A stretch of DNA of 7,154 nt from assembly GCA_007135505.1 (NCBI GenBank), contig SLIS01000077.1:1-7154 (forward strand), written 5' to 3'. Origin of the DNA: Halovivax sp. (GTDB lineage Archaea > Halobacteriota > Halobacteria > Halobacteriales > Natrialbaceae). This document shows, in pieces, positions 1-5,210 of the stretch. Each line of letters starts with the position of its first letter. The stretch's first letter is position 1. Position numbers and translations under genes: made by a program. Below the pieces are notes generated by a model that was not told where the DNA came from, made no database searches, and saw nothing but the letters and a program-made list of their open reading frames with translations.

Positions 1-1
1 A

Positions 2-88
2 TACAACCGGAAGGCGGGTGCGATGAAAGGCTTGAAGAGTGTGAAACGGAACGCGCCTGGAGCGGCAGTGGAGGTTCTGGAGGAGTGA
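2..88 (+). CDS. 3' end of an unrecognised upstream gene (partial)
   Basis: The reading frame open from the left edge ends at a TGA at 86-88 and gives 28 residues, of which the last are GAAVEVLEE. The peptide is rich in Lys/Ala/Gly with an acidic C-terminus and looks like the end of a real protein. One other frame is also open across this stretch (to a TAG at 118-120), but it reads as a low-complexity Gly/Ser-rich peptide. Too little is present to name a family. The call rests only on frame quality and on the stop codon being followed by about 250 bp without a convincing gene. It could be chance. Confidence 0.35.
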   Translation, partial: YNRKAGAMKGLKSVKRNAPGAAVEVLEE

Positions 89-339
89 GTTTTGGCGTGG
101 AGAGGTTAGCGGGCAGGTAGTGTCCGTAGTGGCGCGGAGTCCGTCCTGCTCGCACGACCGCGATCAGGGACGGTTGGTCGGTAGGGGAAAACCTGGCTTC
201 GGGTCGGCGCGACGGTCGTCGTGGATGGCCGAGTACGGACTGAGAGTTGGAAGGAGCGGGCTCGACAGGTTGGTTCGGGTGACCATCGTCTGGGTGTTGA
301 CGAAATGTTACGGTCTTCGTTGGTGTGATAGCACATGGC
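89..339. other. Intergenic region, no gene seen
   Basis: This stretch is G-rich on the plus strand. The frames open here (a plus-strand frame running on to 731 and a minus-strand frame covering 106-1122) give Arg- or Pro-rich peptides without recognisable motifs and overlap the exported protein that follows, so I treat them as shadows. A weak TATA-like stretch, gaaatgttac at 303-312, lies about 30 bp before the ATG at 340 and could be its promoter, but it is far from consensus. Confidence 0.4.
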
Positions 340-1050
340 ATGAAACGACGAACGTACATCGCGGCAACAGGAGGCATTGTGACCGCGCTGTGGAGCCCCA
401 CCGTTCTGGCCGACGAGCACGGGGACGGAGGGGGAAAGGCGGACGAACAAGAAGCGGACGAGTGGCCCGAGTTCATTGCGGAGGACCACGAGCCCGACCC
501 CTACGAGTTCGAGGGCGACGGGTCCGAAGTCCGCGAAGACGTCGAGATCGAGGACGGGTTGACGGTCGTCCAGGCCACGTACGACCACTCGGGAATCAGC
601 AACTTCATCGTCGAACTCGTCCCCGAAGAGGGGAACTTCGACCAGCTCTTCCAGAACGAACTCGAGCCCTACGAGGGGGCGCGTGCTGCGGTGCTCGACG
701 GCGGTACGTACCTGCTCGACGTCACCGCTGACGGCCCGTGGACGGTCGACATCTACCAGCCACGCGCGGAGGAAGGTGAGTTCCTGCCACGGGAGTTCGA
801 AGGGGAGAGCGACCGCGTGTACGGACCGTTCGCGTTCGAGGAGAGCCACGTCGCGACCGGATCCCACGCCGGGGAGCGGAACTACATCGTCGAGGTGCTC
901 CCGATGAAGCTGGACGCATTCGGCGGGGTTACCGAGCTGGTGTTCAACGAAATCGGGACGGTCGAGACCGCGGAGACGGCGTTCCGGTTCGACGGCATCG
1001 GCTGGATCGGCGTGCAAGCCGACGGCGAGTGGGAACTCGCGATGGAATGA
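340..1050 (+). CDS. Exported protein with two tandem beta-type repeats, function unknown
   Basis: A 236-residue acidic protein. An in-frame GTG at 325 would add five residues, but the ATG at 340 puts KRRTYIA directly at the N-terminus. That is a twin-arginine-like signal followed by a short hydrophobic stretch and a possible cleavage site after VLA (residue 24), so 340 is the better start. A low-complexity acidic linker (about 25-54) leads into two similar blocks, roughly residues 55-139 and 152-236. Both follow the same order: F-x-G-(D/E)-(G/S), an aromatic-rich strand, (S/R)-N-(F/Y)-I-V-E-(L/V), then an NE-containing strand, and finally (T/Q)-ADG-x-W. This internal duplication suggests two beta-sandwich modules on the cell surface or in the outer space. 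No catalytic motif, lipobox or C-terminal anchor is visible. The role is unknown; ligand or polymer binding would be only a guess. Confidence 0.75.
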   Translation: MKRRTYIAATGGIVTALWSPTVLADEHGDGGGKADEQEADEWPEFIAEDHEPDPYEFEGDGSEVREDVEIEDGLTVVQATYDHSGISNFIVELVPEEGNFDQLFQNELEPYEGARAAVLDGGTYLLDVTADGPWTVDIYQPRAEEGEFLPREFEGESDRVYGPFAFEESHVATGSHAGERNYIVEVLPMKLDAFGGVTELVFNEIGTVETAETAFRFDGIGWIGVQADGEWELAME

Positions 1051-1233
1051 GGGTTCATAATTGGATCTGGAGGCGTATGCGTAATTTCGGGGTGGTGGCT
1101 GCGTGGCAGGTATTGAAATCAAAAGTTAAATTCGGTCGATTTCTGCGGACAGATCTAGTTTGAGGGCTTTTTGAGAGCGCTCAAGGCGACCTTGGAAGGA
1201 TTCTACGTACCAGCAACCGACAGCCGATGCCAT
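1051..1233. other. Convergent AT-richer intergenic spacer
   Basis: This spacer separates the stop of the exported protein from the end of the broken acetyltransferase on the other strand. It is visibly more AT-rich than its surroundings, notably around 1115-1145. It holds a T5 run at 1167-1171 and a small hairpin, CAAGG-CGA-CCTTG, at 1182-1194, either of which could help stop transcription. No gene is evident. The plus-strand frame starting at 1171 is antisense to the acetyltransferase remnant and has no motif. Confidence 0.45.
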
Positions 1234-1565
1234 TCACAACGTCTTCGACATCCGATGTGCGGCGCCCATCGGATTGACGACGGAAAACCCGGCACGGCTG
1301 TAAAAGCACTGGATGTCGCGCTTCCACGCTTCGACGGAAAGCCAAACGTAGCCGACTCCCTCCCGTTCAGCGTACCCCATTCCAGCGGCCATGAGTTGCG
1401 TCCCGATCCCGCCCGCTGGAAGTCCTGGTGGACGAAGATCGCGAGTTCGTGGCGGCCCGTTCCGTCCGGGACGAAGCTCACGTGTCCCACGACCCGCGCA
1501 CCGTGCAGCGCGACGACGTTCACGCCGTCAAGGATGTCGCGTACCCACTCCCGAACGGTAGCCTC
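1234..1565 (-). pseudogene. GNAT-family N-acetyltransferase remnant (5'-truncated and frameshifted)
   Basis: Read on the minus strand, the first part gives a typical GNAT core: VVALHGARVVGHVSFVPD, then HELAIFVHQDFQRAG. In that frame the next residues become nonsense (SGRNSWPL). Dropping back by one base near 1407-1410 restores the acetyl-CoA loop as QRAG-IGTQLMAAGMGYAER. After it come a clean GNAT C-terminus containing WLSVEAWKRD, QCFYSRAGF and GAAHRMSKTL, and a TGA at 1234-1236. So one base is missing inside the Q/R-x-x-G-x-G/A motif. The N-terminal region that a GNAT needs is also absent: similarity begins right at the stop codon of the adjacent SDR gene, and the only in-frame start is a TTG inside that gene (1589). 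The gene is therefore dead on two counts, unless the single-base gap is a sequencing error. The original substrate is unknown. Confidence 0.8.
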
Positions 1566-2322
1566 ACTGCACCGAGTAGCCGCCGTCAACGGTGATGGGC
1601 TGGCCCGTGACGTACGACGCGTCGTCGGAGCCGAGCCAGGCCACCGTCGAGGCGATCTCCGCGGGCTCGCCGAGTCGCTGGGCCGGGATCGCCGCGATGG
1701 TCTGCTCGGTTGACTCGGGATCGGCTTCGCCGGAGCGCTGGACCATCGGCGTGTCGATGACGCCCGGGAGGATCGCGTTAACGCGGATCCCGTCGTCCGC
1801 GAACTCGACGGCCGCCGACCGCGTCAGGCCGATGACGCCGTGCTTGCTGGCGACATAGGGGCTCAGGTTCGGGAACCCGAGGATGCCGGCCACGGAGGCG
1901 GTATTGATAATGGCGCCGCCACCGCTCTCGAGCATCGCGGGGATCTCCTCGCGCATGGCGTAGAAGACGCCGCGTAGGTTGATGCCGAGCACGCGCTCCC
2001 AGTTCTCGTCGCTCTGGTCGCCGAACCCGACCTGCTCGCCCTCGATGCCGGCGTTGTTGAACGCGATATCGAGGCCGCCGTAGGTATCCACGGCGGTGTC
2101 GGCGGCGTCGGAGACGTCGCCCTGATCGGTGACGTCCGTCTCGACGAAGGTGGCCTCGCCGCCATCGGATTCGATCCGCGAAACCGTCTCCTCGCCGCCG
2201 TCGACGTCGACGTCGGCGGCGACGACGCTCACGCCTTCCGCCGCGAATCGTGTCGCCGTCGCGCGGCCGATCCCCGACGACGCCCCGGAGACAAGGGCGA
2301 CCGATCCCTCGAGGCCTCTCAT
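1564..2322 (-). CDS. Short-chain dehydrogenase/reductase (classical SDR, NAD-type)
   Basis: A 252-residue protein, the usual length for a classical SDR. The Rossmann nucleotide-binding motif SGASSGIG is at residues 12-19. Asp37 at the end of the second strand (AADVD) favours NAD(H) over NADP(H). DVTD at 63-66 and NNAG at 89-92 follow. The catalytic tetrad is complete: Asn115, Ser143, Tyr156 and Lys160 (YVASK). PGVIDTPM at 186-193 and the C-terminal DGGYSVQ are standard. It should catalyse reversible oxidation of an alcohol or reduction of a ketone or 3-oxoacyl group in the cytoplasm. Family members include glucose dehydrogenases, cyclohexanol-type dehydrogenases and FabG-like reductases, and sequence alone does not fix the substrate. 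It stands alone, transcribed away from the tRNA, with only the acetyltransferase remnant downstream. A TATA-like element about 30 bp upstream implies a very short or absent leader. Confidence 0.92.
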   Translation of the reverse strand: MRGLEGSVALVSGASSGIGRATATRFAAEGVSVVAADVDVDGGEETVSRIESDGGEATFVETDVTDQGDVSDAADTAVDTYGGLDIAFNNAGIEGEQVGFGDQSDENWERVLGINLRGVFYAMREEIPAMLESGGGAIINTASVAGILGFPNLSPYVASKHGVIGLTRSAAVEFADDGIRVNAILPGVIDTPMVQRSGEADPESTEQTIAAIPAQRLGEPAEIASTVAWLGSDDASYVTGQPITVDGGYSVQ

Positions 2323-2328
2323 CGGTCT

Positions 2329-2348
2329 ACCACCTCGAGGCCGGTGGT
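2329..2348. promoter_or_regulatory. Inverted repeat over the SDR transcription start (possible operator)
   Basis: ACCACC (2329-2334) and GGTGGT (2343-2348) are perfect inverted copies. The perfect palindrome CCTCGAGG lies across the left arm and spacer at 2333-2340. The element sits between the TATA-like box and the SDR start codon, where a bound repressor would block initiation. This is inference from position and symmetry only; CTCGAG is common in this genome. Confidence 0.35.
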
Positions 2349-2351
2349 CGG

Positions 2352-2359
2352 TACAATAT
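2352..2359 (-). promoter_or_regulatory. TATA-like element of the SDR gene
   Basis: On the minus strand this reads ATATTGTA. It is centred about 33 bp upstream of the SDR start codon, so transcription would begin around 2328, about 6 nt before the ATG. Near-leaderless transcripts are normal in haloarchaea. The match to consensus is moderate. Confidence 0.45.
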
Positions 2360-2660
2360 CGGGAGTGATGCGTCGATCCACGTTCGCGAGACTGGTCGAT
2401 ACCATCAGGGAATGTACCACGACCGCAGCCAAATAGGTGTACTACGGCCAGGTAGGCGTGCCGACAACGTGGACGCGAGAACCCGAAACTGCCCGAGTCG
2501 GGTGTAGATGGTGTTAATACGTCGGTGCATCTCGGCTACGGCAGTAACTAGTGGGCCGAAAGGTGAGGCCGATCAAACTGAGGTTCTCGGCCTCGGACAG
2601 CTAGTCTCGCGACATTGAAACCAATACGGAATCCGCACAGATCTTTAGAATTTAAACCGA
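2360..2660. other. Gene-poor stretch upstream of the SDR gene
   Basis: I see no convincing gene on either strand. Short open frames here are interrupted, have no motif and lack good start contexts. GTTAATAC around 2513-2520 resembles a plus-strand TATA element, and the hairpin listed separately lies downstream of it, so a small untranslated RNA cannot be excluded. The right end (2642-2657) is AT-rich and abuts the tRNA 3'-end copy. The stretch may be degraded accessory DNA. Confidence 0.4.
2565..2594. other. Hairpin-forming inverted repeat
   Basis: GAGGCCGA (2565-2572) and TCGGCCTC (2587-2594) are perfect 8-bp inverted copies around a 14-nt centre. Inside the centre, AAC (2576-2578) can pair with GTT (2583-2585) across a TGAG tetraloop, so the stem would continue after a small internal loop. 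No T-run follows on the plus strand, so it is not an obvious terminator. It could be an RNA structure or a protein-binding site in this otherwise empty region. Confidence 0.4.
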
Positions 2661-2684
2661 TGGACTCGCCGGGATTTGAACCCG
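2661..2684 (-). repeat. Duplicated 3' end of tRNA-Ala (att-like direct repeat, distal copy)
   Basis: These 24 bp are identical to 2795-2818, the 3' end of the tRNA-Ala gene covering most of the T arm, the 3' acceptor strand and the discriminator. They lie in the same orientation 134 bp downstream of the tRNA end. The match stops abruptly at 2685 (a here, g in the tRNA), and nothing to the right resembles the anticodon or D arms. It is therefore a 3'-end copy and not a decayed full tRNA. Such partial tRNA copies are the usual footprint of tyrosine-recombinase integration at a tRNA gene. No integrase is present in the window. Confidence 0.7.
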
Positions 2685-2759
2685 AAACCAGACGTTCCGG
2701 CTCGCTTCGCACGCGGGCTGCGACTGGTAGGGCTTCAAATCCCTTCTCGACGACGATTC

Positions 2760-2787
2760 GCGCCGCTCGCGAGTTTGCTCGCGGCGC
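2760..2787 (-). terminator. GC hairpin just downstream of tRNA-Ala
   Basis: GCGCCGC (2760-2766) pairs with GCGGCGC (2781-2787), and GAG (2771-2773) pairs with CTC (2778-2780) around a TTTG loop, leaving a 4-nt bulge. It starts 7 nt after the last base of the tRNA. It might help 3'-end formation or block read-through, but it lacks the T-run typical of archaeal terminators. It also lies inside the segment between the two tRNA 3'-end copies, so it may belong to a former mobile element. Confidence 0.3.
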
Positions 2788-2794
2788 ACAATAG

Positions 2795-2866
2795 TGGACT
2801 CGCCGGGATTTGAACCCGGGGCCTCTCCCATGCCAAGGGAGTGATCTACCGCTGATCTACGAGCCC
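2795..2866 (-). tRNA. tRNA-Ala (anticodon GGC)
   Basis: A complete 72-nt cloverleaf on the minus strand. The acceptor stem GGGCTCG/CGAGTCC contains the G3:U70 wobble pair that marks alanine tRNAs, with discriminator A. The D stem is GATC/GATC, and the anticodon stem CTCCC/GGGAG has loop TTGGCAT (anticodon at 2832-2834). A 5-nt variable region follows, then the T stem CCGGG/CCCGG with loop TTCAAAT. CCA is not encoded and there is no intron. It decodes GCC/GCU alanine codons. Its last 24 bp double as the proximal copy of the att-like repeat. Confidence 0.97.
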
Positions 2867-2895
2867 GCCGTGCAAGGGTAATTTTCTCTCGGGTG

Positions 2896-2903
2896 TAGAT
2901 AAA
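2896..2903 (-). promoter_or_regulatory. TATA box (box A) of tRNA-Ala
   Basis: The minus strand reads TTTATCTA, a good archaeal box A. Its centre lies about 33 bp upstream of the mature tRNA 5' end, which would put initiation near 2873 and leave a short 5' leader for RNase P to remove. Confidence 0.55.
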
Positions 2904-3032
2904 CCCCTCGAAACCGCGAGGCGGGCGCCAGTCGATGACACGGGTTCGATGCGCTCGTCCGGGGTTCGACTCCCCCATGTCCGGGCGTTCGATCGGCTCC
3001 GGGTACGCGCTCACCTGCCGACGTCCCGGTCT

Positions 3033-3046
3033 AGAAACCCTTTTGT
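3033..3046 (+). promoter_or_regulatory. Probable promoter of the S15-RecJ-Pcc1-S3Ae operon
   Basis: AGAAACCC followed by TTTTGT matches the loose haloarchaeal pattern of an A-rich BRE and a T-rich TATA element. It is the only such element I see between the tRNA and S15. It implies an unusually long leader for a haloarchaeal gene. Confidence 0.35.
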
Positions 3047-3155
3047 CCCGGAGCGCGCAACCAACCATCGGGAACCGCACGGCCGCAAATCTGACCCGTC
3101 ACGCCTCGACGCCGATCTTCGGCCCGGCGCGTGACTCGAGATTGCGGAAGTGCAC

Positions 3156-3170
3156 CCGGCCAGTAGCCGG
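3156..3170 (+). promoter_or_regulatory. Hairpin in the S15 leader
   Basis: CCGGC (3156-3160), a five-base loop CAGTA, and GCCGG (3166-3170) form a perfect GC stem 34 nt before the S15 start codon. Ribosomal-protein operons are often controlled through leader structures, including by S15 itself in bacteria, so this is a candidate control site. It is small and could be chance in GC-rich DNA. Confidence 0.25.
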
Positions 3171-3204
3171 ATCCTCGCGGTCAGTGCGCTTCCTACCCTC
3201 ACGA

Positions 3205-3672
3205 ATGGCACGAATGCACACCCGCCGCCGCGGCTCGTCCGGTTCGGACAGGCCGGCGGCAGACGAACCACCGGAGTGGAGCGACGTAGACGAAGACGCG
3301 ATCGAAGACCGCGTCGTCGAGCTGGCCGAGCAGGGCTACGAGCCCAGCCAGATCGGCATGAAGCTGCGTGACGAGGGCGTGACCGGCACGCCCGTCCCGG
3401 ACGTCTCACTGGCGACCGGCAAGTCCATCACGGAGATTCTCGACGAGAACGACGCCGGGTCGGACCTCCCTGAGGACCTCCGAAACCTGATGGAACGGGC
3501 CGTCCGCCTGCGCGAGCACGTCCAGGAGAACCCGCAGGACCACCAGAACAAGCGGTCCCTGCAGAACACGGAGTCGAAGGTCCGTCGCCTGGTCAATTAC
3601 TACCGCGGCGACGCCATCGACCCCGAGTTCACCTACAGCTACGACGTCGCCGTCGAACTCCTCGAGGAGTAA
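3205..3672 (+). CDS. rps15: 30S ribosomal protein S15
   Basis: A 155-residue protein of the archaeal/eukaryotic S15 type (uS15). The start MARMHTRRRGSS at 3205 is the conserved haloarchaeal N-terminus; the frame is open further upstream but without similarity. An N-terminal extension (about 1-85) contains EPPEWSDVDEDAIE, the IGMKLRDEGV helix and GTPVPDVSLATGKSITEIL. The conserved rRNA-binding core follows, with LRNLMERAVRLREH (92-105), DHQNKRSLQNTESKVRRLVNYYR (112-134) and the C-terminal FTYSYDVAVELLE. It binds the central domain of 16S rRNA early in small-subunit assembly. It is the first gene of a four-gene plus-strand operon; its stop codon abuts the next ATG with no spacer, and its last codons (GAGGAG) supply that gene's Shine-Dalgarno sequence. 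Confidence 0.98.
   Translation: MARMHTRRRGSSGSDRPAADEPPEWSDVDEDAIEDRVVELAEQGYEPSQIGMKLRDEGVTGTPVPDVSLATGKSITEILDENDAGSDLPEDLRNLMERAVRLREHVQENPQDHQNKRSLQNTESKVRRLVNYYRGDAIDPEFTYSYDVAVELLEE
3664..3669 (+). promoter_or_regulatory. Shine-Dalgarno sequence embedded in the end of S15
   Basis: GAGGAG encodes the final two Glu residues of S15 and lies 3 nt before the ATG of the RecJ-like gene, separated only by the S15 TAA. It decides that start and couples translation of the two genes. Confidence 0.6.
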
Positions 3673-4845
3673 ATGACCGCCACGGGCCGTACCACCGAGA
3701 CGACGCCGGCCGCCCTCGAGAGCGCCGGCTTCGTCAAACTACTCGTTCGCCCCGACGGCGACGCGCTCGCCGCGGCCGGCGTCCTCGCTCGCGCGCTCGA
3801 TGCGCGGGGGACGCCGTTCCAGGTGAGCGTCGGTGAGCGGCCCGAGCGGATCGACCGGACGGCGACGGCCGATTCGGACGCGGTGACCGTCGCGATCGGC
3901 CCGCTCGACGGGGAGACCGACGAGAGAGAACCGGGCAACGAAGCGATCTTGACGCTCGACCCGACGGCCGAAGCGATGACGCTGCAGGCGATCGGTATCG
4001 TCGCGGAACTCGGAGCAGAACCCGACCCAATCCTGGCGCTCGCCGGGACCGTAGCAGCCGGCCGTTCGACGTCGGCCGACGCCGTGACGGACCTCCGAGA
4101 GACCGCCCGGGAGGCCGATCGCCTCGAGGACCGACCCGGCGTCGCGACTCCCGTCGCGGATCCCGTCGACGGGCTCGCCCACTCGACACTCGTCCGGGCG
4201 GCCTGGTCCGGTGATCCAACCGCCGTCGAAGCCGCCGTCGGCGACACGGCCGACGGTCGGCAACTCGCCTCGCTCGTCGCCATCGACGCCGTCGGCGCAG
4301 ACGACGCAACCGAGCGCGCGGCGGCAACGATCGATCGGATCGTCAACCCGGACGCAACGCCTGGCGGCCCGTTCGCCACGATCGGCGGGACGGCAGACGT
4401 CCTGTCGGCGACCGCTCGGACGGCCCCGGGCGTCGGCGTCGCGCTGGCGATCGGCCACGACGTCACCGAGACCGCACTCGAGGCCTGGCGGACCCACGGG
4501 CTGGCCGTCCACGACGCGCTCGACGCGGTGTCGACGGCCCGCCACGACGGCGTCTACGTCCTGCGTCTGGACCCGGAGACGCCGGAACTCGCCCGCACGG
4601 ACGCGATCGAGTCCGTCGCGGCGCTCGCAGCGACGACGTCGACGCCGGAACCCGTCGTAGCCGCCGTGAGCGACGAACGGATCGGCGTCGCGACGACGGA
4701 CCCGGAGTCGGCCGCACCGCTGTGTGCCGCGATCGCCGACGAGCACGACCTCGCGTTCGACGCGGGCAGCCACACCGGCACGCTCGAAAGCGATTCGACG
4801 CTCGACACCGACGCCATCGTCGAGACGGCGGGGGGATACCGATGA
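3673..4845 (+). CDS. RecJ/DHH-superfamily protein lacking the DHH catalytic motif
   Basis: A 390-residue protein in the slot between S15 and Pcc1, where haloarchaea carry a gene usually annotated as RecJ-like exonuclease. Residues 21-40 (VRPDGDALAAAGVLARAL) match DHH motif I, normally a pattern such as HxDxDGxxAAxxL. Here His is replaced and only the DGD acidic pair remains. AVTVAIGPLDG (70-80) occupies the motif II position but has no canonical Asp. No DHH or related His-His triad occurs anywhere. GLAHSTLV (167-174) and GPFATIGGTADVLSATARTAPG (232-253) are recognisable family segments. The C-terminal AGSHTGTLES (364-373) looks like a degraded DHHA1 glycine motif. Metal-dependent nuclease activity is therefore unlikely. 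Archaeal RecJ homologues bind GINS and are related to Cdc45, itself an inactive RecJ relative, so a structural role at the replisome is one reasonable inference. The protein is very Ala/Asp-rich. Its stop overlaps the next start by 4 bp. Confidence 0.82.
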   Translation: MTATGRTTETTPAALESAGFVKLLVRPDGDALAAAGVLARALDARGTPFQVSVGERPERIDRTATADSDAVTVAIGPLDGETDEREPGNEAILTLDPTAEAMTLQAIGIVAELGAEPDPILALAGTVAAGRSTSADAVTDLRETAREADRLEDRPGVATPVADPVDGLAHSTLVRAAWSGDPTAVEAAVGDTADGRQLASLVAIDAVGADDATERAAATIDRIVNPDATPGGPFATIGGTADVLSATARTAPGVGVALAIGHDVTETALEAWRTHGLAVHDALDAVSTARHDGVYVLRLDPETPELARTDAIESVAALAATTSTPEPVVAAVSDERIGVATTDPESAAPLCAAIADEHDLAFDAGSHTGTLESDSTLDTDAIVETAGGYR

Positions 4846-5210
4846 CCCGACGCGCGACGATCCGGACGACGCACGCGGATCCGGAGACGATAGCGGCCGC
4901 GCTCGCCCCCGACAACACCGACGAGATGGACACGCGCGTCGAGTCGATCCCGAACGACCCAGCCGGGGACAATGCGACCGAAGACGCCGACGCTGACCAG
5001 CGGCGAGTCGTCACGACGATCGAGCGCGAGACGACCAGTGGGCTCCAGTCCACGGTGGACGACACGCTCGTCAACCTCGCCGTCGCCGATCGCGTCGCGG
5101 CCTACGCAACCGACGAACAGCCACCATCTACCGCCCCGGGACGACCCCAGGCGGGATCGACGGATGCGAACCGAACCACGACAGACACTACCAACACGAC
5201 TCATGAGTGA
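4842..5210 (+). CDS. pcc1: KEOPS complex subunit Pcc1
   Basis: A 122-residue small protein whose ATG overlaps the preceding stop (ATGA); a G-rich stretch at 4828-4836 can act as ribosome binding site. Pcc1 features are clear: an N-terminal beta strand ATIRTTHADPETIAAALAPD (5-24), then EMDTRV (28-33), and the hallmark VTTIERETTSGLQSTVDDTLVNLAVAD (57-83). Pcc1 is the dimerisation subunit of KEOPS, working with Kae1, Bud32 and Cgi121 to make t6A at position 37 of ANN-decoding tRNAs. Two haloarchaeal additions stand out: an acidic insert of about 15 residues between the strands (38-52), and a Thr/Pro/Asn-rich tail of about 30 residues after residue 90 that looks disordered. Usual family length is about 80-90 residues. 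The end overlaps the S3Ae start by 8 bp, which links tRNA modification to ribosomal protein synthesis. Confidence 0.9.
   Translation: MTRRATIRTTHADPETIAAALAPDNTDEMDTRVESIPNDPAGDNATEDADADQRRVVTTIERETTSGLQSTVDDTLVNLAVADRVAAYATDEQPPSTAPGRPQAGSTDANRTTTDTTNTTHE

Larger units (their letters stand above)
2867..3204. other. Intergenic region between tRNA-Ala and the S15 operon
   Basis: This region holds the divergent promoters of the tRNA (left) and of the ribosomal operon. Towards the operon, agaaacccttttgt at 3033-3046 resembles the haloarchaeal BRE plus TATA arrangement and would start transcription around 3070, giving a leader of roughly 130 nt before S15. That leader contains a GC hairpin at 3156-3170. 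At 2961-2975 the sequence ggggttcgactcccc looks like a tRNA T arm, but no matching acceptor or anticodon arm exists. No protein gene is supported; the upstream extension of the S15 frame shows no family similarity. Confidence 0.45.

Noticed and set aside
106..1122. Long minus-strand open frame of 338 codons
   Set aside because: It is antisense to the exported protein, whose own frame has a signal peptide and internal repeats. The antisense peptide is full of Val/Arg/Pro with no motif, as expected from GC-rich shadow frames.
1171..1713. Plus-strand frame of 180 codons
   Set aside because: It is antisense to the acetyltransferase remnant and the end of the SDR gene, both recognisable on the minus strand, and it has no motif of its own.
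2941..2980. tRNA T-arm-like sequence on the plus strand (ggggttcgactcccc) preceded by another ggttcga
   Set aside because: The stem has only four pairs. No complementary 5' acceptor strand, D arm or anticodon arm can be found upstream on either strand, so it is not a tRNA and too short to call a remnant.
2652..3080. Minus-strand open frame spanning the tRNA and both 24-bp repeats
   Set aside because: It reads straight through the tRNA-Ala gene and non-coding flanks; the peptide SNPGES is just the translated tRNA T arm. Useful only as a hint of recombinase-tail sequence, not a gene.
2935..3204. Upstream extension of the S15 reading frame
   Set aside because: S15 family similarity begins exactly at MARMHTRRRGSS; the upstream 90 codons are basic, non-conserved in appearance and overlap the probable promoter.
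3739..4773. Minus-strand frame of 344 codons and several other long frames antisense to the RecJ-like gene
   Set aside because: Third-position GC bias of the plus-strand gene opens these frames. They are Arg-rich without domains and conflict with a tightly packed operon on the plus strand.
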